A stretch of 64,000 nucleotides of DNA from Alcanivorax sp. S71-1-4 (lineage in GTDB: Bacteria > Pseudomonadota > Gammaproteobacteria > Pseudomonadales > Alcanivoracaceae). A program made the translations under genes and the position numbers. Below the pieces are notes generated by a model. That model was given only the letters and a program-made list of their open reading frames with translations, made no database searches and had not been told where the DNA came from. Location: assembly GCF_009846755.1 (NCBI RefSeq), contig NZ_AQOR01000011.1, positions 1-64,000 on the forward strand, read 5' to 3'. This document shows positions 46,726-56,418 of this stretch, in pieces (positions within the stretch are counted from its first letter, which is position 1; each line of letters begins with the position of its first letter).

Positions 46726-47736
46726 GTGAAGCGCTATCTGAGTGCGCTGGTCAATGCCGCCTGGTACGACAACGCCCCCTGGCTGGCACCGCTGTGGCCG
46801 CTGGGCCGGTTGACGGGCTGGGTCGCCTCGCGTCGTTTGCGGCGTTTTCGGCAGCGTCCTCCGGTGGCGCCGGTACCCGTGTTGGTGGTGGGCAACGTGA
46901 CTGTCGGCGGCACCGGCAAGACTCCGCTGGTGGCGGCACTGTGTCAGGCGGCGGCAGACCTGGAGCTGTCGGTGGTGGTGATCTCGCGTGGCTACGGTGC
47001 GCGACCGCCTGCCTTCCCCTGGCGGGTGACAGCGGACCAGAGCGCCGCGCTGTGTGGCGACGAGCCACTGCTGCTGGCGCGGCTTACCGGGGTGCCGGTC
47101 ATCATTGATCCCCGTCGCCGCCGGGCCCTGGAAGCAGCGCTGGCACTGAACCCCGACCTGGTGATCAGCGATGACGGCCTGCAGCATTACGCGCTGCCGC
47201 GTACTGCCGAACTGGCGGTGCTGGATGGCGCCCGCGGCCTTGGCAATGGCCGCTGCCTGCCGGCGGGTCCGATGCGTGAGCCAGCCGCGCGGCTGGGCCA
47301 GGTGGATTATGTCGTCATCAATGGCGAGCCGGACCAGGCGGAAGGCTGGCCCGGTGCGATCAGCATGCAACTGGCGCCCGGCGCCCTGGTCAATGCTGCC
47401 ACGGGCCGGCAGTTGTCGCTGGAATCCTTCACCCGGCACTTTGTGGCGGCGCACGCGGTGGCCGGTATCGGCCATCCCGAACGGTTCTTCAACACACTGA
47501 CCCAGGCCGGGTTGCAGGTGTCGCCGCACCCCTTTCCCGATCACCATCAGTATCGCGCCGGTGACCTGGATTTCCCCGGTGACCTGCCGGTGGTCATGAC
47601 GGAAAAGGATCTGGTGAAATGCGGCGACCTGCTCAGCGAACGCCTGTGGGTGTTGCCGGTCCGTGCGATACTGCCGCCGGGATTTGCCGGCGAGGTGCTG
47701 CGCACCGCGATCGAGCGTCATGCGACGCCGGGCTGA
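46726..47736 (+). CDS. lpxK: Tetraacyldisaccharide 4'-kinase
   Basis: The 336-residue membrane-associated kinase phosphorylates the lipid A disaccharide at the 4' position. It starts with GTG 46726 and shows the P-loop VVGNVTVGGTGKTPLVAAL near residue 52, VISRGYGARPP and DDGLQHYALPR. It lies between msbA and kdsB. The small Trm112-like gene often found between lpxK and kdsB is absent (37-bp gap). Confidence 0.97.
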   Translation: MKRYLSALVNAAWYDNAPWLAPLWPLGRLTGWVASRRLRRFRQRPPVAPVPVLVVGNVTVGGTGKTPLVAALCQAAADLELSVVVISRGYGARPPAFPWRVTADQSAALCGDEPLLLARLTGVPVIIDPRRRRALEAALALNPDLVISDDGLQHYALPRTAELAVLDGARGLGNGRCLPAGPMREPAARLGQVDYVVINGEPDQAEGWPGAISMQLAPGALVNAATGRQLSLESFTRHFVAAHAVAGIGHPERFFNTLTQAGLQVSPHPFPDHHQYRAGDLDFPGDLPVVMTEKDLVKCGDLLSERLWVLPVRAILPPGFAGEVLRTAIERHATPG

Positions 47737-47772
47737 CTGTTTTCGACGATCATTTTTCGACGAGTGGCTGAC

Positions 47773-48540
47773 ATGAGTTTTCGCATCGTGATTCCCGCCC
47801 GCTTCGGCGCCAGCCGGTTGCCGGGCAAGCCGCTGGCGGACATTGCCGGCAAGCCGATGGTGCTGCATGTGCGCGAACGCTGCCTGGACAGCGGCGCGGA
47901 AGAAGTCTGGGTGGCGACCGACGACGAGCGTGTTGCCGACGTGGTGCGCGCGCACGGTGGTGACGTGCTGATGACGCGGGCAGAGCATCCCTCCGGCACA
48001 GACCGGCTGCAGGAAGTGGCGGCGCAATTGCGTCTGGCCGATGACGACATCCTGGTCAATGTACAGGGCGATGAACCGCTGATTCCGCCGGCAGTGATCG
48101 ACCAGGTGGCGTCCAATCTTGCCGCCCATCCCGGTTTTGGCATCGCCACGCTGTGCGAGCCGATCACCACCGGCGAAGACCTGTTCAATCCGAATATCGT
48201 CAAGACGGTGTTCGATGTGCACGGCCGCGCGCTGTATTTCAGCCGTGCGCCAATGCCGTGGCATCGCGACGGTTTTGCCGCCGGTGACCAGACCGGCCCG
48301 TTGCCGGCCGGCCAGTGGTGGCGGCATATCGGCATCTACGCCTACCGTGTCAGCTTGCTGAACCGCTACGTGGGCTGGGAACCGGCCCCGCTGGAACGTA
48401 TCGAGTCACTGGAGCAGTTGCGCGCCATGTATCACGGCGTACCGATTCACGTGCAGCCGGCCTGTGAAGAGGTACCGGGGGGCGTGGATACGCAGGCGGA
48501 CCTCGAGCGGATGCGGGCACTGCTGGGGGGAAGCGCATGA
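47773..48540 (+). CDS. kdsB: 3-deoxy-manno-octulosonate cytidylyltransferase
   Basis: The 255-residue enzyme activates Kdo with CTP for LPS core synthesis. [17 protein letters not shown] is the nucleotide-binding start, followed by QGDEPLIPP and [14 protein letters not shown] 47773 is taken over a GTG three codons earlier because the family begins MSFxIVIPAR. Its stop overlaps the phosphatase gene by 4 bp. Confidence 0.97.
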   Translation: MSFRIVIPARFGASRLPGKPLADIAGKPMVLHVRERCLDSGAEEVWVATDDERVADVVRAHGGDVLMTRAEHPSGTDRLQEVAAQLRLADDDILVNVQGDEPLIPPAVIDQVASNLAAHPGFGIATLCEPITTGEDLFNPNIVKTVFDVHGRALYFSRAPMPWHRDGFAAGDQTGPLPAGQWWRHIGIYAYRVSLLNRYVGWEPAPLERIESLEQLRAMYHGVPIHVQPACEEVPGGVDTQADLERMRALLGGSA

Positions 48541-49019
48541 CGGTATCGGTTCTGTTTGTCTGCCTCGGCAATATCTGTCGTTCGCCCACGGCCGAAGCGG
48601 TGTTCCGGCAACGTGCCGCCGCTGCGGGGCTGCTGGCGCAATTGCGCATCGACAGTGCCGGCACTGGCGACTGGCATATCGGCAAGGCGCCGGACCCGCG
48701 CTCGGGCGAGGCGGCCGGCCAGCGTGGTTATGACCTGTCCGCCCTGCGTGCGCGCCAGGTGGCGACAACGGACTTCCAGCATTTCGACTACGTGCTGGCC
48801 ATGGATCATGCCAATCTGCATGACCTGCAGGCCATGCGCCCGGACGGGTTCAGTGGCCACCTCGGCCTGTTCATGGCGTTTCATCCCGGCCCGGCACCGA
48901 CCGAAGTCCCGGACCCGTACTACGGTGGCCGCGATGGCTTCAATACCGTGCTGGATCTGGTCGAAGGCGCCTGCGATGGTCTGCTGGCGCACCTGCGTCG
49001 CGAACACGGGCTGGGCTGA
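48537..49019 (+). CDS. Low-molecular-weight protein-tyrosine phosphatase
   Basis: The 160-residue phosphatase has the active-site loop [15 protein letters not shown] with Cys9 and Arg15, and the general acid Asp in DPYYGG. Such enzymes act on phosphotyrosine proteins, often in polysaccharide control. It overlaps kdsB by 4 bp and its stop overlaps the murB ATG by one base (TGATG). Confidence 0.94.
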   Translation: MTVSVLFVCLGNICRSPTAEAVFRQRAAAAGLLAQLRIDSAGTGDWHIGKAPDPRSGEAAGQRGYDLSALRARQVATTDFQHFDYVLAMDHANLHDLQAMRPDGFSGHLGLFMAFHPGPAPTEVPDPYYGGRDGFNTVLDLVEGACDGLLAHLRREHGLG

Positions 49020-50047
49020 TGCAGGTCCGCGCCGGCTGCCCCCTGGACACCCTCAACACCCTGCGGCTGCCGGCGCGCGCTGAATGGCTGGCGGAACCTG
49101 ATTCAGAGGCGGCGCTGATGGCTTTGCTGCGTGACACACGGTGGGCGGGGCTGCGGCGTACGGTCATCGGGGGTGGCAGCAACCTGGTGCTGCGCGGCGA
49201 TATCAATGGCCTGGTCATTCGGCCATGCCTGCGTGGCCTGGCCACGCTGTCCGATGATGGCCTGGTGGAAGTCTGTGCCGGTGAAGAGTGGGACAGTGTG
49301 GTGGCGCGTACGCTGGCCGCTGGCTGGCAGGGGCTGGAAAACCTGTCCCTGATCCCCGGCAGCTGTGGTGCCGCGCCGGTGCAGAATATCGGGGCCTATG
49401 GGGTCGAGTTGGGTGACCTGCTGGTGTCGCTGGACGCGGTGTCACTGCGTGATGGTGAAGCCCGTCGTTTCACGGCGGCGGAGTGTGGTTTCGCTTACCG
49501 CGACAGCCGTTTCAAGAGTGCCGACGCCGGGCACTGGCTGATTACCCGGCTGCGGCTGCAGTTGCGGCGCGAACCGGCATTGAAGCTGGGTTACGCTGAT
49601 CTCGCCGAACGCTTCGCCGCTTTGCCCGAAGCGGCGCGCAACGCGCAGGGGCTGCGCGAGATCGTGTGTGCATTGCGCCGCAGCAAGCTGCCGGATCCGG
49701 CTGCATTGCCGAACGCCGGCAGTTTTTTCAAGAACCCGGTGGTCGATGCTGCCACGCTGGCACGTTTGCGCCGTACCTACCCGGACATGGTGGCCTACCC
49801 GCAGCCGGATGGCCGCGCCAAGCTTGCCGCCGGCTGGCTGATCGAGCGGGCCGGCTGGAAGGGGCGCCGCGATGGCGCGCTGGGCATGCACGCGCAACAG
49901 GCGCTGGTGCTGGTGAATTACGGCGGGGCCACGGGCGCAGAAGTGCTGGCCTTTGCGCAATCGGTACGCAACAGCGTGCTGGCGCTGTTCGGTGTCACGC
50001 TGGAACAGGAGCCGGTCATTCTCGGCGGCACTACAGCCACTGCTTGA
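49019..50047 (+). CDS. murB: UDP-N-acetylenolpyruvoylglucosamine reductase
   Basis: The 342-residue flavoenzyme makes UDP-MurNAc for peptidoglycan. FAD-binding stretches VIGGGSNLVLRG and IPGSCGAAPVQNIGAYGVEL, plus the catalytic Ser in NAGSFFKNP, place it as a type I MurB. The start is in a one-base overlap with the phosphatase. Its 3' end overlaps 17 bp with the convergent DMT exporter gene. Confidence 0.97.
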   Translation: MQVRAGCPLDTLNTLRLPARAEWLAEPDSEAALMALLRDTRWAGLRRTVIGGGSNLVLRGDINGLVIRPCLRGLATLSDDGLVEVCAGEEWDSVVARTLAAGWQGLENLSLIPGSCGAAPVQNIGAYGVELGDLLVSLDAVSLRDGEARRFTAAECGFAYRDSRFKSADAGHWLITRLRLQLRREPALKLGYADLAERFAALPEAARNAQGLREIVCALRRSKLPDPAALPNAGSFFKNPVVDAATLARLRRTYPDMVAYPQPDGRAKLAAGWLIERAGWKGRRDGALGMHAQQALVLVNYGGATGAEVLAFAQSVRNSVLALFGVTLEQEPVILGGTTATA

Positions 50048-51032
50048 GCAGCTTGCTGATCGCGCTCCAGCGATTGATCAGCAGCGACAGGAAAATCATC
50101 CCGCAGCCGGCCAGTTGTGTGCCGGACATGCTCTCGTCAAACCAGAGCGCCGCAAACAATGCCACCCAGATCGGTTCCAGCACCAGAATCACCACGCCGT
50201 GGCTGTGACTGGACAGGCTCTGTGCGTAGGTCTGCACAAAGAAGCGTGCCGCCGTGGCCACCAGGGCACTGGCCAGCAGCCAGCCGGCCAGGGCGCCGTG
50301 CAGGTTTGTCAGGGTAGGGCGCCAGGGTTCGCGCACCAGCAGTGATAACAGCCCGGTCACGAGGCCGACGGTGATCAGCGCGAGCGCGGTGAGCCCGAGC
50401 ACCGGAATCCTGTCGCGCTGCATCACGCCGCGTGCGGTGGTGACGGTGTGCGCATTGGCGGCGCGTGTATTGAGTGTGAAATACAGCGCGAAGATCATCG
50501 CGGCTGCCAGGAAGAACAGTTGCCCCGCTTCAGGCCGGAACTGCCCGCCATTGAGCGACAGCAATGCCAGCCCGCTAACCGCCACCGGCAGCGCCAGCCA
50601 GGTGGTGGGAGGGGGGACCTCGCCGAACACCAGCCGGGCAATGATCGGCACCATCACCACGGCCAGGCTGGCCAGGAAAGCACCTTCGCCCAGATGCTTG
50701 CCGAAGTGCAGGCCCATCACCCAGCAACTCATGCCGAGCCCGAACACCAGCCCGACGCGCAGGCTGCGCAATACCTGTTCGCCACTCATGCGGCGCAATT
50801 GGCGATGGCCGGCCAGCGCCAGCAGGCCGCCGGCCACCAGAAAGCGCAGGCACATGAACAGCAGCGGCGGCATCAGGTGCACCGCTTCCTGGGAGAACAC
50901 CCAGCCGGCTGCGGCCAGCAGCGTCACCAGGACCAGCAGCAGATCGGATTTCGTGGCGTTGGACAGCGGCAAGACGCGTCTCGGTCTGGTCAGTGCGGAC
51001 CGGTTGGTCCAGGGGATTCGGCATGGTAGCAC
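50031..51032 (-). CDS. EamA (DMT) family transporter
   Basis: The 333-residue membrane protein has ten predicted helices in two EamA repeats (VTLLAAAGWVFSQEAVHLMP..., FFLAAAMIFALYFTLNTRAA..., VVILVLEPIWVALFAALWF). Substrate is unknown; family members export amino acids or metabolites. The first 24 residues are not hydrophobic, and a TTG at 50972 (giving MPLSNATKSD) is a plausible later start. Converges on murB. Confidence 0.9.
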   Translation of the reverse strand: MLPCRIPWTNRSALTRPRRVLPLSNATKSDLLLVLVTLLAAAGWVFSQEAVHLMPPLLFMCLRFLVAGGLLALAGHRQLRRMSGEQVLRSLRVGLVFGLGMSCWVMGLHFGKHLGEGAFLASLAVVMVPIIARLVFGEVPPPTTWLALPVAVSGLALLSLNGGQFRPEAGQLFFLAAAMIFALYFTLNTRAANAHTVTTARGVMQRDRIPVLGLTALALITVGLVTGLLSLLVREPWRPTLTNLHGALAGWLLASALVATAARFFVQTYAQSLSSHSHGVVILVLEPIWVALFAALWFDESMSGTQLAGCGMIFLSLLINRWSAISKLLKQWL

Positions 51033-51052
51033 AGAGGCCGGTCGGGGAAGCG

Positions 51053-51589
51053 CTAAAGTGGCCGGATCAGTGCCAGCGCATCACGAAACGCAGGGTGCTC
51101 GCCATGGCGTAACCATTCAAAGCCGGCCATCTCGGTACTGATCACGCGCGCGCCGTTATCGCGCAGGCGGGCGAGGGCCAGCTGATGGTCGCTGTCGCGG
51201 CGCGCGGCACAGGCGTCGGCCACCACCCAGACGCCGTAACCCCGGGCGAGCAGGCCGCAGGCCGTCTGCAGCAGGCAGACATGCGTCTCACATCCGGCCA
51301 GCACGATCTCGCTGCGGTGCGCGGGCAGGGTGTCGATCAGGCCGTCGGCGCAGGCATCGAAATGCTGCTTGTTGAGCGTCTGTGCGGTCAGCGCGGTGAG
51401 CGCGGCAGGATTGTTGCCCAGCTTGGCCGGGTATTGGGCGGTGGCGAGGGCCGGCACGCCCACCAGGCGCGCCAGCTGCGCCAGCCGCAGCGCCTGATCG
51501 AGCGCCTGCTGGCCACGGTGCAGGGCGGGCAGCAGCCGGGTCTGGTAATCCACCAGTACCAGTGACGAGGTTTCGGCGTGCAGCAGCAT
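51053..51589 (-). CDS. Isochorismatase-family cysteine hydrolase
   Basis: The 178-residue hydrolase carries the triad Asp in LVLVDYQTRLL, Lys in LNKQHFDAC and Cys in LAGCETHVCLLQTA. It is of the YcaC/nicotinamidase-like group; the substrate cannot be inferred. It lies 9 bp downstream of the YchJ-like gene and 20 bp upstream of the transporter gene on the same strand, so the three may be co-transcribed. Confidence 0.9.
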   Translation of the reverse strand: MLLHAETSSLVLVDYQTRLLPALHRGQQALDQALRLAQLARLVGVPALATAQYPAKLGNNPAALTALTAQTLNKQHFDACADGLIDTLPAHRSEIVLAGCETHVCLLQTACGLLARGYGVWVVADACAARRDSDHQLALARLRDNGARVISTEMAGFEWLRHGEHPAFRDALALIRPL

Positions 51590-51598
51590 AATGCCCCC

Positions 51599-52075
51599 TT
51601 ATCCGCAGCAGTGTTTGAATTTGCGTCCGCTGCCGCAAGGGCAGGGGGTATTGCGGCCGGGATCGAGCCGGCACATCTCGGCAACGCCATCTCGATACAG
51701 CCAGTGCTGTGCAAGGCGGGTGAAGCGGGACAGTTCGGTGAGCTGGTGCCACTGATGGCCCTGTTGCTGTGTGGCGACGAAACGCACCGTGCCGTCTGTC
51801 GCCGCCGCGTCAGTGGCAGGGGCCTCGAGGATCTCAAGCCGGCGCCAGCGTACGTCTGCGTCCAGTGTGAGCGTCTCCGGCCGGGTCTCGGGATGCCAGC
51901 TTTGCAGCAGATAGCGGTCGTTGCCCAGCGCAAAGGCACTGTAGCGCGAGCGCATCAAGGCTTCCGGCGAGGAGGCAGGCTCTCCGGCATGCAGTGGCGC
52001 GCAGCAGTTGCCATAAGGCGTGCCGGAACAGCAGGAGCAGGGTGCGGCGTGAAGTAAGTCAGTCATGCGTCGCAT
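51599..52075 (-). CDS. YchJ family SEC-C metal-binding protein
   Basis: The 158-residue protein has an N-terminal Cys-rich part (CCSGTPYGNCCAPLHAGE), the YchJ middle domain (SPEALMRSRYSAFALGNDRYLL) and a C-terminal SEC-C zinc motif NTPCPCGSGRKFKHCCG. Function is unknown. It is the first gene of a minus-strand group and divergent from the aminotransferase gene. Confidence 0.92.
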   Translation of the reverse strand: MRRMTDLLHAAPCSCCSGTPYGNCCAPLHAGEPASSPEALMRSRYSAFALGNDRYLLQSWHPETRPETLTLDADVRWRRLEILEAPATDAAATDGTVRFVATQQQGHQWHQLTELSRFTRLAQHWLYRDGVAEMCRLDPGRNTPCPCGSGRKFKHCCG

Positions 52076-52288
52076 TGTACTGGCAAGGCGTGACGGGCCG
52101 GCAACTGTTCGTCGCCTGCCATCAGTTCGCCACGAGGTTTCCTGTGTTGCGTGAATGCTCTATAACAGGTTGTTGAAAAACAGCCTGGGCGGGCGGTTCA
52201 CTTTTGTGGTCCTGCGTCGCAACAAAGGTGGTTTGAAAAAGCCTCTTTGGCAGGGTGTTCCCTGATGAACTGGAAACGGAGACAAGCT

Positions 52289-53425
52289 GTGTCGACCCTG
52301 TTACCCGCCGTCGATCCCGATGGCCTGCTGGAATACTCGGTGGTGTTCACCGACCGCGCGCTGAACCATATGTCGCAGTTGTTTCAACAGGTGATGCGGG
52401 ACATTTCCTCGACGCTGAAACAGGTCTACCAGGCGGAGGCGGTGGTCGTGGTGCCCGGCGGCGGCACCTTTGCCATGGAAGCGGTGGCGCGGCAATTCGC
52501 CACGGATCGCAAGTGCCTGGTGATACGCAATGGCTGGTTCAGTTTCCGCTGGAGCCAGATTTTCGAAATGGGCGATATCCCTGCCGAAGAAGTGGTGCTC
52601 AAGGCGCGCCGCCTTGGCGATGCCGACGACGCCCCGTACGCCCCGGCGCCCATTGATGAGGTGGTGGCCGCGATCCGTGCCGGCAAACCGGACCTGGTGT
52701 TTGCCCCGCATGTGGAAACAGCGTCGGGCATTCTGCTGCCCGACGATTACCTGCAGCAGATGGCCGACGCCGTGCACGAACATGGCGGCATGCTGGTGCT
52801 GGATTGTGTCGCGTCCGGCGCCTTGTGGGTGGACATGCGCAAGCTGGGCGTCGATGTATTGATCAGTGCACCGCAGAAAGGCTGGAGTGCGTCCCCCTGC
52901 AGTGGTCTGGTGATGCTCGGCGAACGTGCGCTGGCACGCATCGGTGAGACACAAAGCACCAGTTTCGCCTGCGATCTGCACAAGTGGCTGCAGATCATGC
53001 AGGCGTATGAAAACGGTGGCCACGCGTATCACGCCACCTTGCCCACCGATGCCCTGATGCACTTTCGCGATGCCATGCGTGACACTGAAGCCTTTGGTTT
53101 TGAACGCGCGCGCGAGGCGCAGCTGGAACTGGGGCGTCGTGTGCGCGCCATGCTGGCTGGCCATGGCATGAAGAGCGTGGCGGCGGAAGGTTTCGAGGCA
53201 CCGGGTGTGGTGGTCAGCTATACACAGGATGGTGGCATCCAGAACGGCAGCCGGTTTGTCGCGCAGGGTTTGCAGACGGCCGCCGGTGTACCGTTGCAGT
53301 GTGATGAACCGCCATCGTTCAAGACGTTTCGTGTCGGCTTGTTCGGGCTGGACAAGCTGGAGGATATTGACCGGACCGTTGCGCAACTGGAACAGGGGCT
53401 TGAGCGGGTGTTGGCGGGTATTTGA
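52289..53425 (+). CDS. Class V aminotransferase (PLP-dependent)
   Basis: From GTG 52289 the product is 378 residues; the site CGGAGAC supports this start over ATG 52265. The fold type I features are PGGGTFAMEAVARQF, HVETASGILLPDD, LVLDCVASGALWVD and PLP-binding Lys197 in SAPQKGWSASPCSG. It is near the alanine-glyoxylate / serine-pyruvate aminotransferase group, but the substrate is uncertain. The gene is flanked by related sequences, CAGGTTGTTGAAAAACA upstream (52166, itself a hairpin with CCTG at 52187) and CAGGCTGTTTAAAAAAA downstream (53427). Confidence 0.88.
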   Translation: MSTLLPAVDPDGLLEYSVVFTDRALNHMSQLFQQVMRDISSTLKQVYQAEAVVVVPGGGTFAMEAVARQFATDRKCLVIRNGWFSFRWSQIFEMGDIPAEEVVLKARRLGDADDAPYAPAPIDEVVAAIRAGKPDLVFAPHVETASGILLPDDYLQQMADAVHEHGGMLVLDCVASGALWVDMRKLGVDVLISAPQKGWSASPCSGLVMLGERALARIGETQSTSFACDLHKWLQIMQAYENGGHAYHATLPTDALMHFRDAMRDTEAFGFERAREAQLELGRRVRAMLAGHGMKSVAAEGFEAPGVVVSYTQDGGIQNGSRFVAQGLQTAAGVPLQCDEPPSFKTFRVGLFGLDKLEDIDRTVAQLEQGLERVLAGI

Positions 53426-53450
53426 CAGGCTGTTTAAAAAAAGGTGTGGG

Positions 53451-53620
53451 GTAGGGTGGGTAGAGCCAAAGGGGAACCCCACCGAGTCCATGCCCATTAC
53501 CCACTCCCACAAAAACATCGAAACTCCCCTGTTTTTGGAGGCAGAGAGTTTCGATGATTCTGTGCGAGCAGTGTGCGACATGGACCCGGTGGGTTTCGCC
53601 TTTGGCTCTACCCACCCTAC
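53451..53620. repeat. REPIN/BIME-like palindromic element, copy B
   Basis: 170 bp bounded by GTAG (53451-53454) and CTAC (53617-53620). Outer arms GGTGGGTAGAGCC and GGCTCTACCCACC are inverted copies; the right inner arm TTTCGATGATTCTGTGCGAG... is almost identical to the inverted left inner arm of copy A, so A and B lie in opposite orientation. The left inner arm of B is diverged. It lies 25 bp after the aminotransferase gene and before the acnB terminator. Confidence 0.88.
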
Positions 53621-53622
53621 CG

Positions 53623-53659
53623 CAACAAAAAACCCGGCGCGAAGCCGGGTTTTTTGTTG
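53623..53659. terminator. Bidirectional terminator between aminotransferase and acnB
   Basis: CAACAAAAAACCCGGC-GCGAA-GCCGGGTTTTTTGTTG is a perfect 16-bp inverted repeat with A/T tracts on both sides, so it works on both strands. It should end acnB on the minus strand (stop at 53676). Confidence 0.95.
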
Positions 53660-53675
53660 GCGTGACGGGGAAGAC

Positions 53676-56282
53676 TCAGCTGGCTTGCGCCACCGGAATC
53701 TTCACGCTGTCGGCCACTTTCTGGTACTCGGCGATCTGATCGAAATTCAGGTAGCGGTAGATTTCCGCTGACATGGAATCGATGTCGGCCGCGTAGACCA
53801 TGTACTCCTCGACCGTCGGCAGCTTGCCGATCACAGCCGCCACGGCGGCCAGCTCGGCAGACGCCAGATACACATTGGCGCCCTGGCCCAGACGGTTCGG
53901 GAAGTTACGAGTGGAGGTGGAGACCACGGTGGTGTTCGGCGCCACACGGGCCTGGTTGCCCATGCACAGCGAACAGCCCGGCATCTCGGTACGCGCACCG
54001 GCGCGGCCGTAGATGTTGTAGTAGCCTTCGTCGGACAACTGGTGCTGGTCCATCTTGGTCGGCGGGGCGATCCAGAGACGGGTGGTCAGCGAGCCGCTGG
54101 GGATCTTTTCCAGCAATTTGCCGGCTGCACGGAAGTGGCCGATGTTGGTCATGCAGGAACCGATGAACACTTCGTCGATCTTGTCGCCGGCCACATCGGA
54201 CAGGGTCTTGGCATCGTCCGGGTCATTCGGGCAGCACAGGATCGGCTCTTTGATCTGGTCCATGTCGATTTCGATGACCTGGGCGTACTCGGCATCTTTG
54301 TCCGCACGCATCAGGCTCGGGTTGGCCAGCCATTCTTCCATCTTGGTGATACGGCGCTCGATGGTGCGCGCATCGCCATAGCCGTTGGCGATCATCCACT
54401 TCAGCAGCGTGATGTTCGACTTCAGGTACTCGGCCACGCTGTCTTCCGACAACGTGATGGTGCAGCCGGCGGCAGACCGTTCGGCGGACGCATCGGACAG
54501 TTCGAATGCCTGCTCGACGGTCAGGTCTTCCAGGCCTTCGATCTCGAGAATGCGGCCGTTAAAGACGTTCTTCTTGCCTTTTTTCTCGACCGTCAGCAGA
54601 CCTTCTTTAATGGCTTGCAGCGGAATCGCATGCACCAGGTCACGCAGGGTGATGCCCGGCTGGCGGTTGCCCTTGAAGCGCACCAGTACCGATTCCGGCA
54701 TGTCCAGCGGCATGACGCCGGTGGCGGCGGCAAAGGCCACCAGGCCGGAGCCGGCCGGGAAGGAAATGCCGAGCGGGAAGCGGGTGTGGGAGTCGCCGCC
54801 GGTGCCGACGGTGTCCGGCAGCAGCATGCGGTTCAGCCAGCTGTGGATGATGCCGTCGCCCGGACGCAGGGACACGCCGCCCCGGTTCATGATGAAGTCG
54901 GGCAGGGTGTGGTGGGTTTCCACGTCGACCGGCTTCGGATAGGCCGCCGTGTGACAGAACGACTGCATCGTCAGGTCAGCGGAGAAGCCCAGGCAGGCCA
55001 GGTCTTTCAGTTCGTCACGGGTCATCGGGCCGGTGGTGTCCTGGGAACCGACGGTGGTCATCTTCGGTTCGCAGTACATGCCCGGGCGCACGCCGTCGAG
55101 GCCGCAGGCCTTGCCGACCATTTTCTGCGCCAGCGTGTAACCCTTGCCGGTGTCAGCCGGTTGCTGCGGTGCGCGGAACAGTTGCGTGGCGCTCAGGCCC
55201 AGTGCTTCGCGCGCCTTGGTGGTCAGGCCACGGCCGATGATCAGGTTGATCCGGCCGCCAGCACGGACTTCGTCCAGCAGCACCTGGGATTTCAGTTCAA
55301 ACGTGCTCAGTACCTTGTCGGTGCCGTGCTCGGTGATCTTGCCTTCGTACGGGTAGATGTCGATCACATCGCCCATGTTCAGGCCGGAGACGTCGGCTTC
55401 GAACGGCAGCGCGCCGGAATCTTCCATGGTGTTGAAGAAGATCGGGGCAATCTTGCTGCCGATGCAGACGCCGCCCTGGCGCTTGTTCGGTACGAACGGG
55501 ATGTCTTCGCCAGTGAACCACAGCACCGAGTTGGTGGCGGATTTACGGCTGGAGCCGGTACCGACGACGTCACCCACGTAGGCCACGGTATGGCCTTTGG
55601 CTTTCAGCTCGTTGAGCTGGCCGATCGGGCCCAGCTCGCCGGGTTTTTCCGGCTTGATGCCGTCACGCTCGTTCTTGAGCATGGCGTTGGCGTGCAGCGG
55701 GATGTCCGGGCGGCTCCAGGCATCCTGTGCCGGGGACAGGTCATCGGTGTTGGTCTCGCCGGTCACCTTGAACACGGTGACGGTCAGCTTGGCCGGGACT
55801 TCCGGCTTGCTGGTGAACCACTCGCCCTCGGCCCAGGAGGTCAGCACGGCCTTGGCGTAGTCGTTGCCGGCCTTGGCTTTCTCTTCCACGTCGTGGAAGG
55901 CATCGAATACCAGCAGGGTGTGCTTGAGGGCCTCGGCGGCAATCTCGGCCGTTTCGGCATCGTCGAGCTGCTCGATCAGGGGCTGGACGTTGTAGCCGCC
56001 CTGCATGGTGCCAAGCAGTCTGGTGGCCAGCTTGCGGTCGATCAGCGGGGACTGGGCTGCGCCCTTGGCCAGTGCGGCCAGGAAGGCGGCCTTCACGTAC
56101 GCGGCCTGGTCAACGCCCGGCGGTACGCGGTTGCTGAACAGGTCCAGCAGGAATTCTTCTTCGCCCTGGGGCGGGTTTTTCAGCAGTTCCACCAGTTCGG
56201 CGACCTGCTGTTCGTTCAGTGGTTTCGGCGGTACGCCTTCGGCGGCGCGTTCTTCCACGTGTTGGCGGTAGGCTTCAAGCAC
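53676..56282 (-). CDS. acnB: Aconitate hydratase B (bifunctional aconitase / 2-methylisocitrate dehydratase)
   Basis: The 868-residue AcnB interconverts citrate and isocitrate in the TCA cycle. It starts with GTG 56282 ([16 protein letters not shown]) behind GAGGG. The order of domains is that of AcnB, with the HEAT-like domain first. Substrate site [19 protein letters not shown], and 4Fe-4S ligands in [15 protein letters not shown] and [13 protein letters not shown], are visible. A TATAAT promoter with a palindrome lies upstream. An antisense frame of 753 codons exists along it but is a shadow. Confidence 0.98.
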   Translation of the reverse strand: MLEAYRQHVEERAAEGVPPKPLNEQQVAELVELLKNPPQGEEEFLLDLFSNRVPPGVDQAAYVKAAFLAALAKGAAQSPLIDRKLATRLLGTMQGGYNVQPLIEQLDDAETAEIAAEALKHTLLVFDAFHDVEEKAKAGNDYAKAVLTSWAEGEWFTSKPEVPAKLTVTVFKVTGETNTDDLSPAQDAWSRPDIPLHANAMLKNERDGIKPEKPGELGPIGQLNELKAKGHTVAYVGDVVGTGSSRKSATNSVLWFTGEDIPFVPNKRQGGVCIGSKIAPIFFNTMEDSGALPFEADVSGLNMGDVIDIYPYEGKITEHGTDKVLSTFELKSQVLLDEVRAGGRINLIIGRGLTTKAREALGLSATQLFRAPQQPADTGKGYTLAQKMVGKACGLDGVRPGMYCEPKMTTVGSQDTTGPMTRDELKDLACLGFSADLTMQSFCHTAAYPKPVDVETHHTLPDFIMNRGGVSLRPGDGIIHSWLNRMLLPDTVGTGGDSHTRFPLGISFPAGSGLVAFAAATGVMPLDMPESVLVRFKGNRQPGITLRDLVHAIPLQAIKEGLLTVEKKGKKNVFNGRILEIEGLEDLTVEQAFELSDASAERSAAGCTITLSEDSVAEYLKSNITLLKWMIANGYGDARTIERRITKMEEWLANPSLMRADKDAEYAQVIEIDMDQIKEPILCCPNDPDDAKTLSDVAGDKIDEVFIGSCMTNIGHFRAAGKLLEKIPSGSLTTRLWIAPPTKMDQHQLSDEGYYNIYGRAGARTEMPGCSLCMGNQARVAPNTTVVSTSTRNFPNRLGQGANVYLASAELAAVAAVIGKLPTVEEYMVYAADIDSMSAEIYRYLNFDQIAEYQKVADSVKIPVAQAS

Positions 56283-56366
56283 AGCGCATCCCTCGTTTCG
56301 TGATTGCCCGATTTCTTTTGGAAATCAAACACTTGGGGTGTGTTTCGGGGTTGGTACGGCGCGCGG

Positions 56367-56395
56367 ATTATATACTTTTGCCGGTGTAACCGGAA
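56367..56395 (-). promoter_or_regulatory. acnB promoter with palindrome in the spacer
   Basis: On the minus strand TTCCGG (56390-56395) and TATAAT (56367-56372) are 17 bp apart. The palindrome CCGGT-GTA-ACCGG (56381-56393) fills the upstream part of the spacer and overlaps the -35, a placement that suits a repressor site. The leader to the GTG is about 80 nt. Confidence 0.6.
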
Positions 56396-56418
56396 GAGGG
56401 GCGGCGGCGCGCTGCGTT

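Noticed and set aside
54042..56303. 753-codon plus-strand frame opposite acnB
   Set aside because: Low-information sequence rich in Gly, Val, His and Ala without motifs; mirror of strong codon bias in acnB.
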